A stretch of 64,000 nucleotides of DNA from VXYL01 sp965200375 (GTDB taxonomy: Bacteria > Pseudomonadota > Gammaproteobacteria > Pseudomonadales > Azotimanducaceae). Within the stretch, counting starts at the first letter, position 1; every line of letters starts with the position of its first letter. Of this stretch, positions 35,966-44,975 are shown piece by piece. Location: assembly GCA_965200375.1 (NCBI GenBank), contig OZ241353.1:2356001-2420000 (forward strand), read 5' to 3'. The translations under genes were made by a program, and so were the position numbers. The notes below the pieces were generated by a model. That model saw only the letters and a list, made by a program, of their open reading frames with translations. It searched no databases and was not told the origin of the DNA.

Positions 35966-36706
35966 ATGGCCGACATGGATCGGCAGGCAGGAACCTCCGT
36001 CGCTTGGCGGGCCGGCACCAGCGGCTTCAGCTATCCGGCCTGGAAGGGGCCGTTCTATCCCGAGGACCTGGCCGCAAAGGACATGCTGGCCTACTACGCC
36101 ACGCGGCTGCCGGCGGTGGAGGTCAACAACACCTTCTATCGAATGCCCCGGGCCGCCGTGCTCGCCGGCTGGCGGGAAGCGGTGCCGGCCGAGTTCCGCT
36201 TCGCCGTCAAGGCGCCGCGCCGCATCAGCCACCAGGCCAAGCTGGCGGACTGCGCGGACGCGGTGGGCTACCTGGCCGAAGCGCTGGCGGCGCTCGGCGA
36301 GCAGCTCGGCTGCGTGCTGCTGCAACTGCCGCCCTATCTCCGCAAGGACGCGGCGCGGCTTTCCGCCTTCCTCGCGGACTGGCCGCGCCAGCTGCCGATT
36401 GCCGTCGAGTTCCGCCACGCCTCGTGGTTCGACGACGAGACCCTCGAGCTGCTCGCCGAACGCGGCGCCGCGCTCGCCGTCTCCGAGGACGGCAAGCTGG
36501 CGCTGCCGCCGCGCCTCGGCACCACGGACTGGCTCTACTTCCGGCTGCGCAAGCCGGGCTACGAGACGCCGGCGCTTGCCGACTGGCTGGCCAGGGGAGA
36601 GGAGGCGGAGGCGCAACGGGGCTTTGCGTTCTTCAAGCACGAGGACGCCGGCGCCGGGCCGAAGCTGGCGACGCGGTTCCTCGAGTTGGCGGCGGCAGGC
36701 GCTTAA
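35966..36706 (+). CDS. DUF72 domain-containing protein
   Basis: A 246-residue TIM-barrel-like DUF72 (YecE) protein of unknown function. Conserved elements are GTSGFSYPAWKGPFYP near the start, YATRLPAVEVNNTFYRMP, FAVKAPRRISH, LLQLPP, and AVEFRHASWFDD. The C-terminus has YFRLRKPGYET in place of the usual YxRxHG. ATG at 35966 (MADMDRQAG) follows the repeat cluster by 8 bases. A TonB receptor starts 3 bases downstream. Confidence 0.9.
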   Translation: MADMDRQAGTSVAWRAGTSGFSYPAWKGPFYPEDLAAKDMLAYYATRLPAVEVNNTFYRMPRAAVLAGWREAVPAEFRFAVKAPRRISHQAKLADCADAVGYLAEALAALGEQLGCVLLQLPPYLRKDAARLSAFLADWPRQLPIAVEFRHASWFDDETLELLAERGAALAVSEDGKLALPPRLGTTDWLYFRLRKPGYETPALADWLARGEEAEAQRGFAFFKHEDAGAGPKLATRFLELAAAGA

Positions 36707-36708
36707 GG

Positions 36709-39432
36709 GTGGCCTGGAAGCAGCTGGCCGGCGGGGCCTGGTGGGCAGCGTGCGCCCTGTTCGCCGGCGCGCCGGCGCTTGGCGAAGAAGCGCCCGCCGG
36801 TGCCGCCGACGACGAAGCCGACGGCAACGTGGAGGTGGTGGTCTCCGTCGGCACGCGCCGGGAACCGCGCACCGTCACGGCCTCGCCGGTGCCGGTGGAC
36901 GTGTTCGGCCCCGAGGAGCTGGACAGCGTCTACTCCTCGGACCTCTTGGAGACCATCAAGACCCTGCTGCCGTCGTTCTACGTGAATCGCCATCCGGTCT
37001 CGGACGGCGCCATCTTCATCCGCCCCACCAACCTGCGCGGCCTGGACGCCCACCACGCGCTGGTGCTGGTGAACGGCAAGCGGCGGCATCGAGGCGCCGT
37101 GCTGCGCCTCGGCGGCTTCGGCGCCCACGGCGTGGACATCGGCAGCCTGCCGGGCATCGCCGTCGAAACCGTGGAAGTGCTTCGGGACGGGGCCGCCGCG
37201 CAGTACGGATCCGACGCCATCGCTGGCGTGCTGGACTTCAAGCTCCGTGCCGCGGACAGCGGCTTCGACGTTCGCGCCCGCGCTGGCGGCTACCGGGCCG
37301 GGGACGGCGAGGAAGCCGCGCTGGAAGCCACCGCCGGCTTCCCCCTGGGCGCCGATGGCTTTCTGACCTTGAGCGCCCAGCTAGCGGATACCGCCGCGAC
37401 CAGCCGCTCCGAACCCTACGACTTGCCGATAGCGGCATCCGGCCTCACGCCGCTGCAAGCCACGGCGAGCCGCCGGGTGGTGGACGGCATCGCCCACTAC
37501 GGCCCGGACGCCTTTACCTACGTCTACGCGGCCGACGGCGCCCTGGTGCAGATTCTGCCCGGCAGCGACGGCGTGCCCGACGACCGGGACACCCGCTACG
37601 CGGACAACTACCTGGGCGTCGGCGGCGACAGCCCGTTCGCTTCTCCGGTGCAGATCTGGGGCCAGCCCCAGCGTCGACAGGCGATGCTGGCGGCGAACGC
37701 CGGGTGGCCGCTCCCCGGCGGCGCCGAGCTGTACGGCTTCGCGAACTACTCCGCCAAGCGCCAGCGCAACGGCTTCTTCTACCGCCGGCCGGGCGTCGAC
37801 CAGCTGCTGCCGCTGCGCCTCGCCGACGGCAGCCTCTACGACCCCCGGGCCGCCCTCTACCCGGCCGGCTTCACGCCCCAGTTCAGAGGCGACGTGGCGG
37901 ACCAGTCGCTGCACTTCGGCCTGCGCGGGGAGCGCGGCAGCGGCATGCGCTACGACGTCGGCGGCACCTACGGCAGGAGCCGCATCCGCTACCGCATCGA
38001 CAACACCCTGAACCCCTCCCTCGGCCCGGACACGCCGACGAGCTTCCGGCCCGGCAGCCTGGTGGCGGACGAACTGGCGTTGAACGCGGACTTCTCGCGG
38101 CCGGTGGCCATCGGCGACCGCCTGCTGAACGTCGCCTTCGGCATCGAACATCGGCGCGAGGGCTACGCGGTGCGGGCCGGCGCCGAGCCGAGCTATGCCG
38201 TGGGGCCGTTCGCCCGCCCGGACCCCTTCAACCTGGAGATCACCCAGGCCGAGGTGGACGCCGACCCCGCCGACGACCTGGTCGCCGTGGAGTGCCGGGT
38301 GCCGGGCTTCCGCGCGGTGGGTGCGCCGTGCCCCGCCGGCGACCCGTTGGGCAACGCCGTGCCGGTGGGCAGCAACGGCTTTCCCGGCTACCCGCCGGCG
38401 TTCGCCTCCGCCATCGAACGCGACAGCGCCGCGGGCTATGTTGATCTCGAAGCGGACCTGACGGCGCGGTGGCTTGGCAGTGCCGCGGTGCGCTTCGAGC
38501 ACTTCGAGGACTTCGGCAGCGTCGCCATCTGGAAGCTGGCTGCCCGCTACCGGATCGGCGGCGGCCTGGCCCTGCGCGGCTCGGTGGGCACGGGCTTCCG
38601 GGCCCCGACGCCGGGGCAGATTTCAACCACGAACGTTTCCACCCGCATCGGCCCCGATGGGACGCCCCGGGCCGAGGGCCTGTTCCCGGCCACCCACCCG
38701 GCCGCGGCGCTGTTCGGCGCTCGCCCGCTGACCGCGGAGAGGGCGCGTTCAGCCACGGCCGGCATCGCCTGGACGGCGTCCGGGCTGACGCTGACCGTGG
38801 ACGCCTACCGCATCCTGCTCGAGGATCGCATCACGCTATCCTCGCCGTTCGCAGTCGGCCCGGAGGAGACACGGCAGCTGGCCGCGCTGGGCGTTCCCGG
38901 CGCCAGCGACGTGGCCCAGGTGCGGTTCTTCGTCAACGACGTGAGAACGCGCACCCAGGGCCTGGACGTGGTGGCCAGCTGGCGCTTCGACGGCGCGCTG
39001 GCCGGCGCTTCGGTGGTGGCGGCGGCGAACTTCAACCGCACCCGCATGCTCGACGCGGGGCGTTTCCTGTTCGCCGAATCCCGCTACGACATAGAGAATG
39101 GTCTGCCGGCCATGCGCGGCACCTTGACCGCCCGCCACGCCTGGCGGGGCATCGACGCCATGCTGCGGCTGCGCTGGTTCGGCAAGTACAGCAACGCCAA
39201 GACCGGCGCTTTGGCGGACATCCAGCACTACGGCCGGGAAGCGATGCTGGACCTCCAGGCCGCCTGGAGCTGGCGCGGGCGCTATCGCTTGAAGATCGGC
39301 GCCGAGAACCTGCTGGACAACTACCCGGACGAAGCCGTCTACGAGAGCTGCTGCGGCATGGTGTATCGCCGCGACTCGGTCGTTCCCTGGCAGGGACGGT
39401 TCGCGTACGCGCAGCTGCGGGTGTGGCGGTAG
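36709..39432 (+). CDS. TonB-dependent outer-membrane receptor
   Basis: A 907-residue receptor starting with GTG (VAWKQLAGGAWWAACALFAGAPALG, signal-peptide-like), just after the DUF72 stop. The plug carries VVVSVGTRREPRTV (TonB-box-like), IFIRPTNLRGLDAHHALVLVNGKRRH and AAQYGSDAIAGVLDFKL. The barrel includes GTGFRAPTPGQ and ends RFAYAQLRVWR. It resembles the vitamin B12/iron/maltodextrin class without a clear substrate. It is followed by ccmC after 136 bases, but no iron genes are present. Confidence 0.9.
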   Translation: MAWKQLAGGAWWAACALFAGAPALGEEAPAGAADDEADGNVEVVVSVGTRREPRTVTASPVPVDVFGPEELDSVYSSDLLETIKTLLPSFYVNRHPVSDGAIFIRPTNLRGLDAHHALVLVNGKRRHRGAVLRLGGFGAHGVDIGSLPGIAVETVEVLRDGAAAQYGSDAIAGVLDFKLRAADSGFDVRARAGGYRAGDGEEAALEATAGFPLGADGFLTLSAQLADTAATSRSEPYDLPIAASGLTPLQATASRRVVDGIAHYGPDAFTYVYAADGALVQILPGSDGVPDDRDTRYADNYLGVGGDSPFASPVQIWGQPQRRQAMLAANAGWPLPGGAELYGFANYSAKRQRNGFFYRRPGVDQLLPLRLADGSLYDPRAALYPAGFTPQFRGDVADQSLHFGLRGERGSGMRYDVGGTYGRSRIRYRIDNTLNPSLGPDTPTSFRPGSLVADELALNADFSRPVAIGDRLLNVAFGIEHRREGYAVRAGAEPSYAVGPFARPDPFNLEITQAEVDADPADDLVAVECRVPGFRAVGAPCPAGDPLGNAVPVGSNGFPGYPPAFASAIERDSAAGYVDLEADLTARWLGSAAVRFEHFEDFGSVAIWKLAARYRIGGGLALRGSVGTGFRAPTPGQISTTNVSTRIGPDGTPRAEGLFPATHPAAALFGARPLTAERARSATAGIAWTASGLTLTVDAYRILLEDRITLSSPFAVGPEETRQLAALGVPGASDVAQVRFFVNDVRTRTQGLDVVASWRFDGALAGASVVAAANFNRTRMLDAGRFLFAESRYDIENGLPAMRGTLTARHAWRGIDAMLRLRWFGKYSNAKTGALADIQHYGREAMLDLQAAWSWRGRYRLKIGAENLLDNYPDEAVYESCCGMVYRRDSVVPWQGRFAYAQLRVWR

Positions 39433-39568
39433 TGGGCCAACCCGATTGCAATGACGGATGGGCTGGTGGCGCGGGTGCCGATCTGGACCATCACTCCAAT
39501 GCGGCTTTGGTAGTAGTGGGCGGTCCGCCAAGCTGCAACCGCCGCAAGAGCCGGGCTGCAACCCGCAG

Positions 39569-40324
39569 ATGCTAGGTTCTTGGTTCAAGCGAACCTTCCA
39601 CCGATCCGGCTCGCCGCGCTGGTTCTTCGCGGGTTCGCGGCCGTGGATGGTCGGCCTCTATCTGGCTGGCGGCGCCCTGGTGCTGGCCGGGTCCGTCTGG
39701 GGCCTCGCCTTCGTGCCGCCGGAGCGGTACCAGGGCGACAGCTTCCGCATCCTGTTCGTGCATGTGCCGGCGGCGTCGCTGGCGCAATCCATCTACGTCG
39801 CCATCGCGGTCGCCGGGCTGGTGCATCTGGTGTGGCGCATGAAGATGGCGGACCTGTTCGTAGCCGCGGCGGCGCCCATCGGCATGGGGGTCACCGCCGC
39901 GGCGCTCGCCACCGGCATCATCTGGGGCATGCCCACCTGGGGCACCGGCTGGGTATGGGACGCCCGCACCGTGTCCACGCTGCTGCTGCTGCTGCTGTTC
40001 TTCGGGTTGACGGCACTGCGCCAGGCCGTGCCGCAGCCAGAGCGGGCGGCTAGGGCCGTCTCGCTGCTGGCGGTGGTCGGCGTCGTCAACATCCCGATCA
40101 TCAAGTACTCCGTGGCGTGGTTCGCCACCCTGCACCAGCCGGCCAGCATCACCCTCACGGAGCGCCCCGCCATCGCCGCGGTGTACCTCTGGCCCCTGGC
40201 GGTCAACGCCCTCGGCTACTACTGCTTCGCCGCCGGCGCGGTGATCGCGGCTCTTCGGGAGCGTATCTTGACGCGGGAGGCGGGCGCCGAGTGGGTGCGA
40301 AACTATCTGGCGGGCGGGACATGA
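39569..40324 (+). CDS. ccmC: Haem exporter protein CcmC
   Basis: A 251-residue inner-membrane protein that loads haem onto CcmE in cytochrome c system I. Six membrane helices can be traced, with the tryptophan-rich WGMPTWGTGWVWDARTVS in the middle. Flanking His are in LFVHVPAAS and WFATLHQPAS. The last two helices are AAVYLWPLAVNALGYYCF. ATG at 39569 (MLGSWFKRTFH) is chosen because it gives the family start. The gene overlaps ccmD by 4 bases (ATGA). The usual ccmA and ccmB are not upstream. Confidence 0.95.
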   Translation: MLGSWFKRTFHRSGSPRWFFAGSRPWMVGLYLAGGALVLAGSVWGLAFVPPERYQGDSFRILFVHVPAASLAQSIYVAIAVAGLVHLVWRMKMADLFVAAAAPIGMGVTAAALATGIIWGMPTWGTGWVWDARTVSTLLLLLLFFGLTALRQAVPQPERAARAVSLLAVVGVVNIPIIKYSVAWFATLHQPASITLTERPAIAAVYLWPLAVNALGYYCFAAGAVIAALRERILTREAGAEWVRNYLAGGT

Positions 40325-40485
40325 CGGAGTTCCTTGCCATGAACGGCCACGGGCCGTACGTCTTCAGCGCCTATGCGTTGAGCGCGCTGGTGTTGATCGC
40401 CGTCGGGGCGTTGCCGCTCGCGCGTCTGCGGCGCCGAACGCGGGAGCTGCGCCGGCGGCAGGCGGTGGCGGAGGAACAGCCGTGA
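40321..40485 (+). CDS. ccmD: Haem exporter protein CcmD
   Basis: A 54-residue single-helix protein (MTEFLAMNGHGPYVFSAYAL, then a hydrophobic segment and Arg-rich tail) that stabilises the CcmC-CcmE complex. It overlaps ccmC by 4 bases (ATGA) and ccmE by 4 (GTGA). Confidence 0.9.
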   Translation: MTEFLAMNGHGPYVFSAYALSALVLIAVGALPLARLRRRTRELRRRQAVAEEQP

Positions 40486-40913
40486 ACGCCGTCCGACGGC
40501 AGCGGCTCGCGGCGGTGGCGTTCGTGCTCGGCGGCGCCGCGGCGACTTCGGCGCTGGTGCTGCTGGCGCTCGAAGAGAACGTCAACCTGTTCTACGAACC
40601 GGCGAAGGTGGCCGGCGGGGAGGCGCCAGCTGGCGTGACCATCCGCGCCGGGGGCATGGTGGCGGAGGATTCCATCGTCCACGACGACACCGGCCTCGGC
40701 GTTCGCTTCGTACTGACGGACCACCGCGGGCACGACTTCGCCGTCTCCTACGTGGGCATTCTGCCGGGCATGTTCCGGGAGGGCGAGGGCACTCTGGTTA
40801 CCGGGCAACTCAACGCCGAGGGCGTGTTCCACGCCACGGAAGTGCTGGCCAAGCACGATGAAAACTACATGCCGCCGGAACTGCATCCCATCGCCCGCGC
40901 CGCCCGGGAATAG
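40482..40913 (+). CDS. ccmE: Cytochrome c-type biogenesis protein CcmE (haem chaperone)
   Basis: A 143-residue periplasmic haem chaperone anchored by one N-terminal helix (LAAVAFVLGGAAATSALVLLAL). The covalent haem-binding His125 and axial Tyr129 are in AKHDENYMPPE, intact. It starts with GTG in a GTGA overlap with ccmD. The genes expected next (ccmF, ccmG, ccmH) are missing; glcD starts 11 bases downstream instead. Confidence 0.95.
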   Translation: MNAVRRQRLAAVAFVLGGAAATSALVLLALEENVNLFYEPAKVAGGEAPAGVTIRAGGMVAEDSIVHDDTGLGVRFVLTDHRGHDFAVSYVGILPGMFREGEGTLVTGQLNAEGVFHATEVLAKHDENYMPPELHPIARAARE

Positions 40914-40924
40914 CGCTGGAACGC

Positions 40925-42388
40925 ATGGCCAGGCCGCCGGATCCCAGGGTCGCCAAGCTGCTGCGGGCTGCCCTGCCGCCGAACTGCGTAGTCGCCGACG
41001 CCGCCGGCGTCAAGCCCTTCGAGACCGACGGCCTGACGGCCATTCGCCAGACGCCGTGGCTGGTGGCGCTGCCGGAGAACGTGGCGCAGGTGCGCGCCGT
41101 GCTGGCCATCTGCCGCCAGCACGGCGTGCCGGTGGTCACCCGAGGCGCCGGCACCGGCCTTTCCGGCGGCGCCCGCCCGCACCCGCGCGGCGTGCTGCTG
41201 GTGCTCGCCAAGCTCAACGCCGTCAAGGCGCTGGATGCCGAGTCCTGCACTGCCATCGTGGAACCGGGAGTGACCAACCTCGCCATATCCGAGGCCGCAG
41301 CGCCGCATGGCCTCTACTACGCGCCGGATCCGTCGTCCCAGATCGCCTGCAGCATCGGCGGCAACGTGGCGGAGAACTCCGGCGGCGTCCACTGCCTGAA
41401 GTACGGGCTGACGGTTCACAACGTCCTCGGCCTGACGGTGCAGACCTTCGAGGGCGACGAGCTGGTGCTTGGCGGGCGGCTGCCGGAGACGCCGGGCTAC
41501 GACCTGCTGGCGACGATGATCGGTTCCGAAGGCATGCTGGGCGTGGTCACCGAGGTGGTCGTGCGCCTGTTGCCGATGCCGCCAGCCAAGCGCGTGCTGC
41601 TGGCCGCCTTCGACGACGTGGAGGCCGCCGGCACGGCGGTGAGCGGCATCGTCGCCGCTGGCATCGTGCCCGCCGGGCTGGAAATGATGGACGCCCTGGC
41701 GATCCGGGCCGCCGAGGACTTCACCGGCGCCGGCTATCCCAGGGACGCCGCCGCCATTCTGCTGTGCGAGCTGGACGGCACCGTCGCCGAGCTGCGCGAG
41801 GAGGTGGAGCGCGTGCGCCAGGCGCTGGCGCAGCACGGCGCCGGCGAGGTCCGGGTGGCGGCCAGCGCCGCCGAGCAGACGCAGCTGTGGCGCGGCCGCA
41901 AGGCGGCCTTCCCGGCCGTCGGCCGCATCGCGCCGGACTACTACTGCGTGGACGGCACCATTCCGAGGGCGGCCCTCGGCGCCGTGCTGCGGCGCATCGG
42001 CGAGCTCGGCGAGGCGTTCGGCCTGGCCGTCGCCAACGTCTTCCACGCCGGCGACGGCAATCTGCATCCGCTCATCCTGTACGACGCCGGCGCGCCCGGC
42101 GAACTGCAACGGGCGGAGGAACTCGGCGGCCGCATCCTCGCGCTGTGCGTCGAGGCCGGGGGCACCATCACCGGCGAGCACGGCGTGGGCGTCGAGAAGC
42201 TGGATCAGATGTGCGTGCAGTTCGGGGCCGGCGAACTGGCGCAGTTCCACCGCCTCAAGGCCGCCTTCGACCCGGCCGGCTTGATGAATCCCGGCAAGGC
42301 GGTGCCTACGTTGGCGCGATGCGCCGAGCTGGGCGGCATGCACGTGCATCGCGGCGAGCTGCCGCTGCCGCACCTGGAGCGGCTGTGA
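40925..42388 (+). CDS. glcD: Glycolate oxidase subunit GlcD (FAD-binding)
   Basis: A 487-residue FAD-linked oxidase of the vanillyl-alcohol-oxidase fold. The FAD pyrophosphate region is VTRGAGTGLSGGA, followed by GGNVAENSGGVHCLKYG. The C-terminal half has VFHAGDGNLHPL and TGEHGVGVEKL, typical of GlcD. It is the catalytic subunit that oxidises glycolate to glyoxylate, passing electrons via GlcEF. Lactate oxidation cannot be excluded. It is first of glcDEF, directly after ccmE. Confidence 0.93.
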   Translation: MARPPDPRVAKLLRAALPPNCVVADAAGVKPFETDGLTAIRQTPWLVALPENVAQVRAVLAICRQHGVPVVTRGAGTGLSGGARPHPRGVLLVLAKLNAVKALDAESCTAIVEPGVTNLAISEAAAPHGLYYAPDPSSQIACSIGGNVAENSGGVHCLKYGLTVHNVLGLTVQTFEGDELVLGGRLPETPGYDLLATMIGSEGMLGVVTEVVVRLLPMPPAKRVLLAAFDDVEAAGTAVSGIVAAGIVPAGLEMMDALAIRAAEDFTGAGYPRDAAAILLCELDGTVAELREEVERVRQALAQHGAGEVRVAASAAEQTQLWRGRKAAFPAVGRIAPDYYCVDGTIPRAALGAVLRRIGELGEAFGLAVANVFHAGDGNLHPLILYDAGAPGELQRAEELGGRILALCVEAGGTITGEHGVGVEKLDQMCVQFGAGELAQFHRLKAAFDPAGLMNPGKAVPTLARCAELGGMHVHRGELPLPHLERL

Positions 42389-42412
42389 GTCCGGCCGCGA
42401 GGATGCGCCCCT

Positions 42413-43471
42413 TTGCCAGCTGACGCGGCGGACGAGGCCGCGGCGCTGCAGGACGCGGTGCGGGAGAGCGCCGCCAAGGGGACGCCGCTCGCCATCGTCG
42501 GCCACGGCAGCAAGCCGCCGCCGTTTCGACCGGGGCCTGGAGAGGGGACTGGGGAGACGGTGCTGTCCACATGCCGCCATGCCGGGGTGATCGACTACCG
42601 CCCCAGCGAGCTGGTGGTGACGGCCCGCGCCGGCACTCCGCTTGCCGCCTTGGCGGCCATGCTGGCCGACGAAGGCCAGATGCTGCCCTTCGACCCGCCT
42701 CGCTTCGGCGGCCGCGGCACGCTGGGCGGCGCCGTCGCGGCGGGGCTGTCGGGGCCGGCGCGGCCCTGGCGCGGCGGTGTGCGGGACGCGGTGCTGGGGG
42801 TGGAGATCGTCAACGGCCTGGGCGAACGGCTGCGCTTCGGCGGCTCGGTGATCAAGAACGTCGCCGGCTACGACGTCTCGCGGTTGATGGTCGGCGCCCG
42901 GGGCACGTTGGGCGTCGTCCTGTCGGCGAGCGTTCGCGTGCTGCCGGCGCCGGCCGTGGAGCGGACCGTGGCCGTGGCATGCAGCGCCCGCGAGGCCGGC
43001 CGACGGACCGCCGAGTGGCTGCGCTCGCCGCTGCCGATCACCGGCACCTGTTTCGTCGGCGGCAAGCTCCGCGTGCGGCTGTCGGGGCATGCCGCTGCGG
43101 TGCGGGATGCCGCCGGATCGCTCGGCTTGGAAGCCGATGCGGCGGACGCGGCCTTCTGGGCCAGCGTCCGCGATCACGCGCATCCGTTCTTCGCTGGTGC
43201 CGGGCGTCTCGACCGCCTGTGGCTGCCCCGAGGAACCAGTTGCCGCGACGACGGCGCCCTTGTCGAGTGGGGCGGCTGCCAGGCATGGCTGCACAGACCC
43301 GTCGAGGCGTCGCAGGGCACCGCGGCCACGACGTTCCGCGGCGGCGACGGCAACGGCCACGCCGGGCCGGCGCCTTCGCCGGCCCTCGCAAGCTACGAAC
43401 GCCGGGTGAAGGCCGCCTTCGACCCCAAGGGCGTGCTCAATCCGAGCCTGTCGCCGCCGGCTGCGCCGTGA
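42413..43471 (+). CDS. glcE: Glycolate oxidase subunit GlcE
   Basis: A 352-residue FAD-binding subunit, smaller than GlcD. The FAD site includes VVTARAGTPLAALAAML and GTLGGAVAAGLSGPARP, then SVIKNVAGYDVSRLMVG. The start is TTG at 42413, with GAGGA 9 bases upstream; the frame is fixed by the conserved protein. It ends in a 4-base GTGA overlap with glcF. It would pair with GlcD in the membrane-associated glycolate dehydrogenase complex. Confidence 0.9.
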   Translation: MPADAADEAAALQDAVRESAAKGTPLAIVGHGSKPPPFRPGPGEGTGETVLSTCRHAGVIDYRPSELVVTARAGTPLAALAAMLADEGQMLPFDPPRFGGRGTLGGAVAAGLSGPARPWRGGVRDAVLGVEIVNGLGERLRFGGSVIKNVAGYDVSRLMVGARGTLGVVLSASVRVLPAPAVERTVAVACSAREAGRRTAEWLRSPLPITGTCFVGGKLRVRLSGHAAAVRDAAGSLGLEADAADAAFWASVRDHAHPFFAGAGRLDRLWLPRGTSCRDDGALVEWGGCQAWLHRPVEASQGTAATTFRGGDGNGHAGPAPSPALASYERRVKAAFDPKGVLNPSLSPPAAP

Positions 43472-44643
43472 ACGCGGAGCTGCCAGCCGAGGTGCGGGCG
43501 ACCGAGCGCGGCGCCCGCGCCGAAGCGCTGCTGCGCCGCTGCGTCCACTGCGGCTTCTGCAACGCCACCTGCCCGACCTACCAGCTGTCCGGCGACGAGC
43601 GCGACGGTCCCCGGGGGCGCATCTATCTGGTCAAGGCCATGCTCGAGGCCGGCGCCGCCAACGCTACCGCCGCCCGCCACCTGGATCGCTGCCTCACCTG
43701 CCGGGCCTGCGAGACGACGTGCCCCTCCGGTGTGCAGTACGGCGAACTCGCGGAGATCGGCCGCGAGCTGATCGCCGAAGGGCCGCTCGGCGGCACGTTC
43801 AGGAGTCGGACGGCGGGGCTGTACCGCCGCTGGCTGCTGCGTACCGTGCCCCATCCGCGCCGTCTGCGCCGCTGGATCCGCCTCGGGCGCTGCTTCCGCT
43901 GGCTGTTGCCGCGCTCCATGCGGCCGCTGCTGGAAGCGCCGCGAGGGCCGCAGCCCAGGGCCGCTGGTGCCGTCGTGCTGCTGCAAGGCTGCGCCCAGCG
44001 GGTGCTGACGCCGGACGTGAACGCCCATCTGACGCGCCTGCTGTCCCGGCGCGGCATCGCCAGCGGTCCAGCGGCGCAGGAAGAGTGCTGCGGCGGCTTG
44101 CCGCTCCACTTCGGCGACCGCGCCGCGGCCTGCCGGCACGCCCGGCGCAACGTGGCCGCGATGGCCGGCCAGGGGGCCGACGCGATCGTCTCCACCGCCA
44201 GCGGCTGCGGGGTCACATGGAAGGACTACGGGCGGCTGCTGGGCACCGAGGAGGCGCGCAGCATCGCAGCGAAGGTGCTCGACGTGGCGGAGTTTCTGCA
44301 AGCGTTCTCCTTCGCCAAGCGCTCGGCCGCGACCAAGGTGGCCTGGCATCCTCCCTGCACCCTGCAACACGGCCAGCGCGTCGCCGGCCTGGTGGAGGCG
44401 ATCCTGCGCCGCACCGGCTACCAGCTGACGCCGGTGCGGGACGCCCACCTGTGCTGCGGCTCCGCCGGCGTCTACTCCCTGCTGCATCCGAGCACTGCGA
44501 CGACCCTGGGGCGGGCGAAGGCCGAGGCGTTGCTGGCCGGGGGCCCGGAGGTGGTAGCCACCGCCAACGTCGGCTGTCAGACGCACCTGGCCGGTCGCGT
44601 CGGCGGCGTTCCCGTGAAGCACTGGATCGAGCTGCTGGACTGA
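43468..44643 (+). CDS. glcF: Glycolate oxidase iron-sulphur subunit GlcF
   Basis: A 391-residue electron-transfer subunit. Two 4Fe-4S motifs lie near the N-terminus (CVHCGFCNATCPTY and CLTCRACETTCPSG). Two CCG domains follow, the second with CCGSAGVYSLL. Its first CCG-type cysteines are in EECCGGLPLHFGD. It starts with GTG overlapping glcE. Its last 67 bases also code, on the other strand, for the 132-residue protein at 44577-44975. Confidence 0.93.
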   Translation: MNAELPAEVRATERGARAEALLRRCVHCGFCNATCPTYQLSGDERDGPRGRIYLVKAMLEAGAANATAARHLDRCLTCRACETTCPSGVQYGELAEIGRELIAEGPLGGTFRSRTAGLYRRWLLRTVPHPRRLRRWIRLGRCFRWLLPRSMRPLLEAPRGPQPRAAGAVVLLQGCAQRVLTPDVNAHLTRLLSRRGIASGPAAQEECCGGLPLHFGDRAAACRHARRNVAAMAGQGADAIVSTASGCGVTWKDYGRLLGTEEARSIAAKVLDVAEFLQAFSFAKRSAATKVAWHPPCTLQHGQRVAGLVEAILRRTGYQLTPVRDAHLCCGSAGVYSLLHPSTATTLGRAKAEALLAGGPEVVATANVGCQTHLAGRVGGVPVKHWIELLD

Positions 44644-44975
44644 CTGCGCCGCTTGCCGCTCGCCCGGCGTTCCAGGGCTTGTTCGAAGCTCACCAGGCGG
44701 CGGATCCAGGAGTTGTAGCGCGAGTGGGCGTCTTCGGGATGTCGTTCGCCGATGGCCCGATACAGGGCCAGCTCCGGCGTCGACGGCCAGTTCGGCGGCG
44801 TGGGCACGGCCAGGCCCGCAGCGCGCAGGCGCGGTGCGCCAACGGCCACCAGCAGCGCTTCCGGCGTGTACGTTCCCGGGGCGCCGGCCGCCATGGCTGC
44901 CAGATCCGCAAGGCCCGGCAGCACCAGCTCGGCGCCTGGGAAGGCCGCCAGCGCAGCCTGTTCCGAAGAGGTCAC
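44577..44975 (-). CDS. Uncharacterised 132-residue protein, partner of a nucleotidyltransferase
   Basis: A small protein not recognised. It starts with GTG in a 4-base overlap with the upstream nucleotidyltransferase gene. The N-terminal two thirds look like a helical domain, with TPPNWPSTPELALYRAIGERHP and SRYNSWIRRLVSFEQAL conserved-looking. After about residue 108 (SGKRRSQSSSS) the composition changes to low complexity where the frame enters glcF. The natural C-terminus may have been lost when the cassette joined glcF. Coupled small proteins next to such transferases are often toxin-antitoxin partners; this is inference. Confidence 0.6.
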   Translation of the reverse strand: MTSSEQAALAAFPGAELVLPGLADLAAMAAGAPGTYTPEALLVAVGAPRLRAAGLAVPTPPNWPSTPELALYRAIGERHPEDAHSRYNSWIRRLVSFEQALERRASGKRRSQSSSSIQCFTGTPPTRPARCV

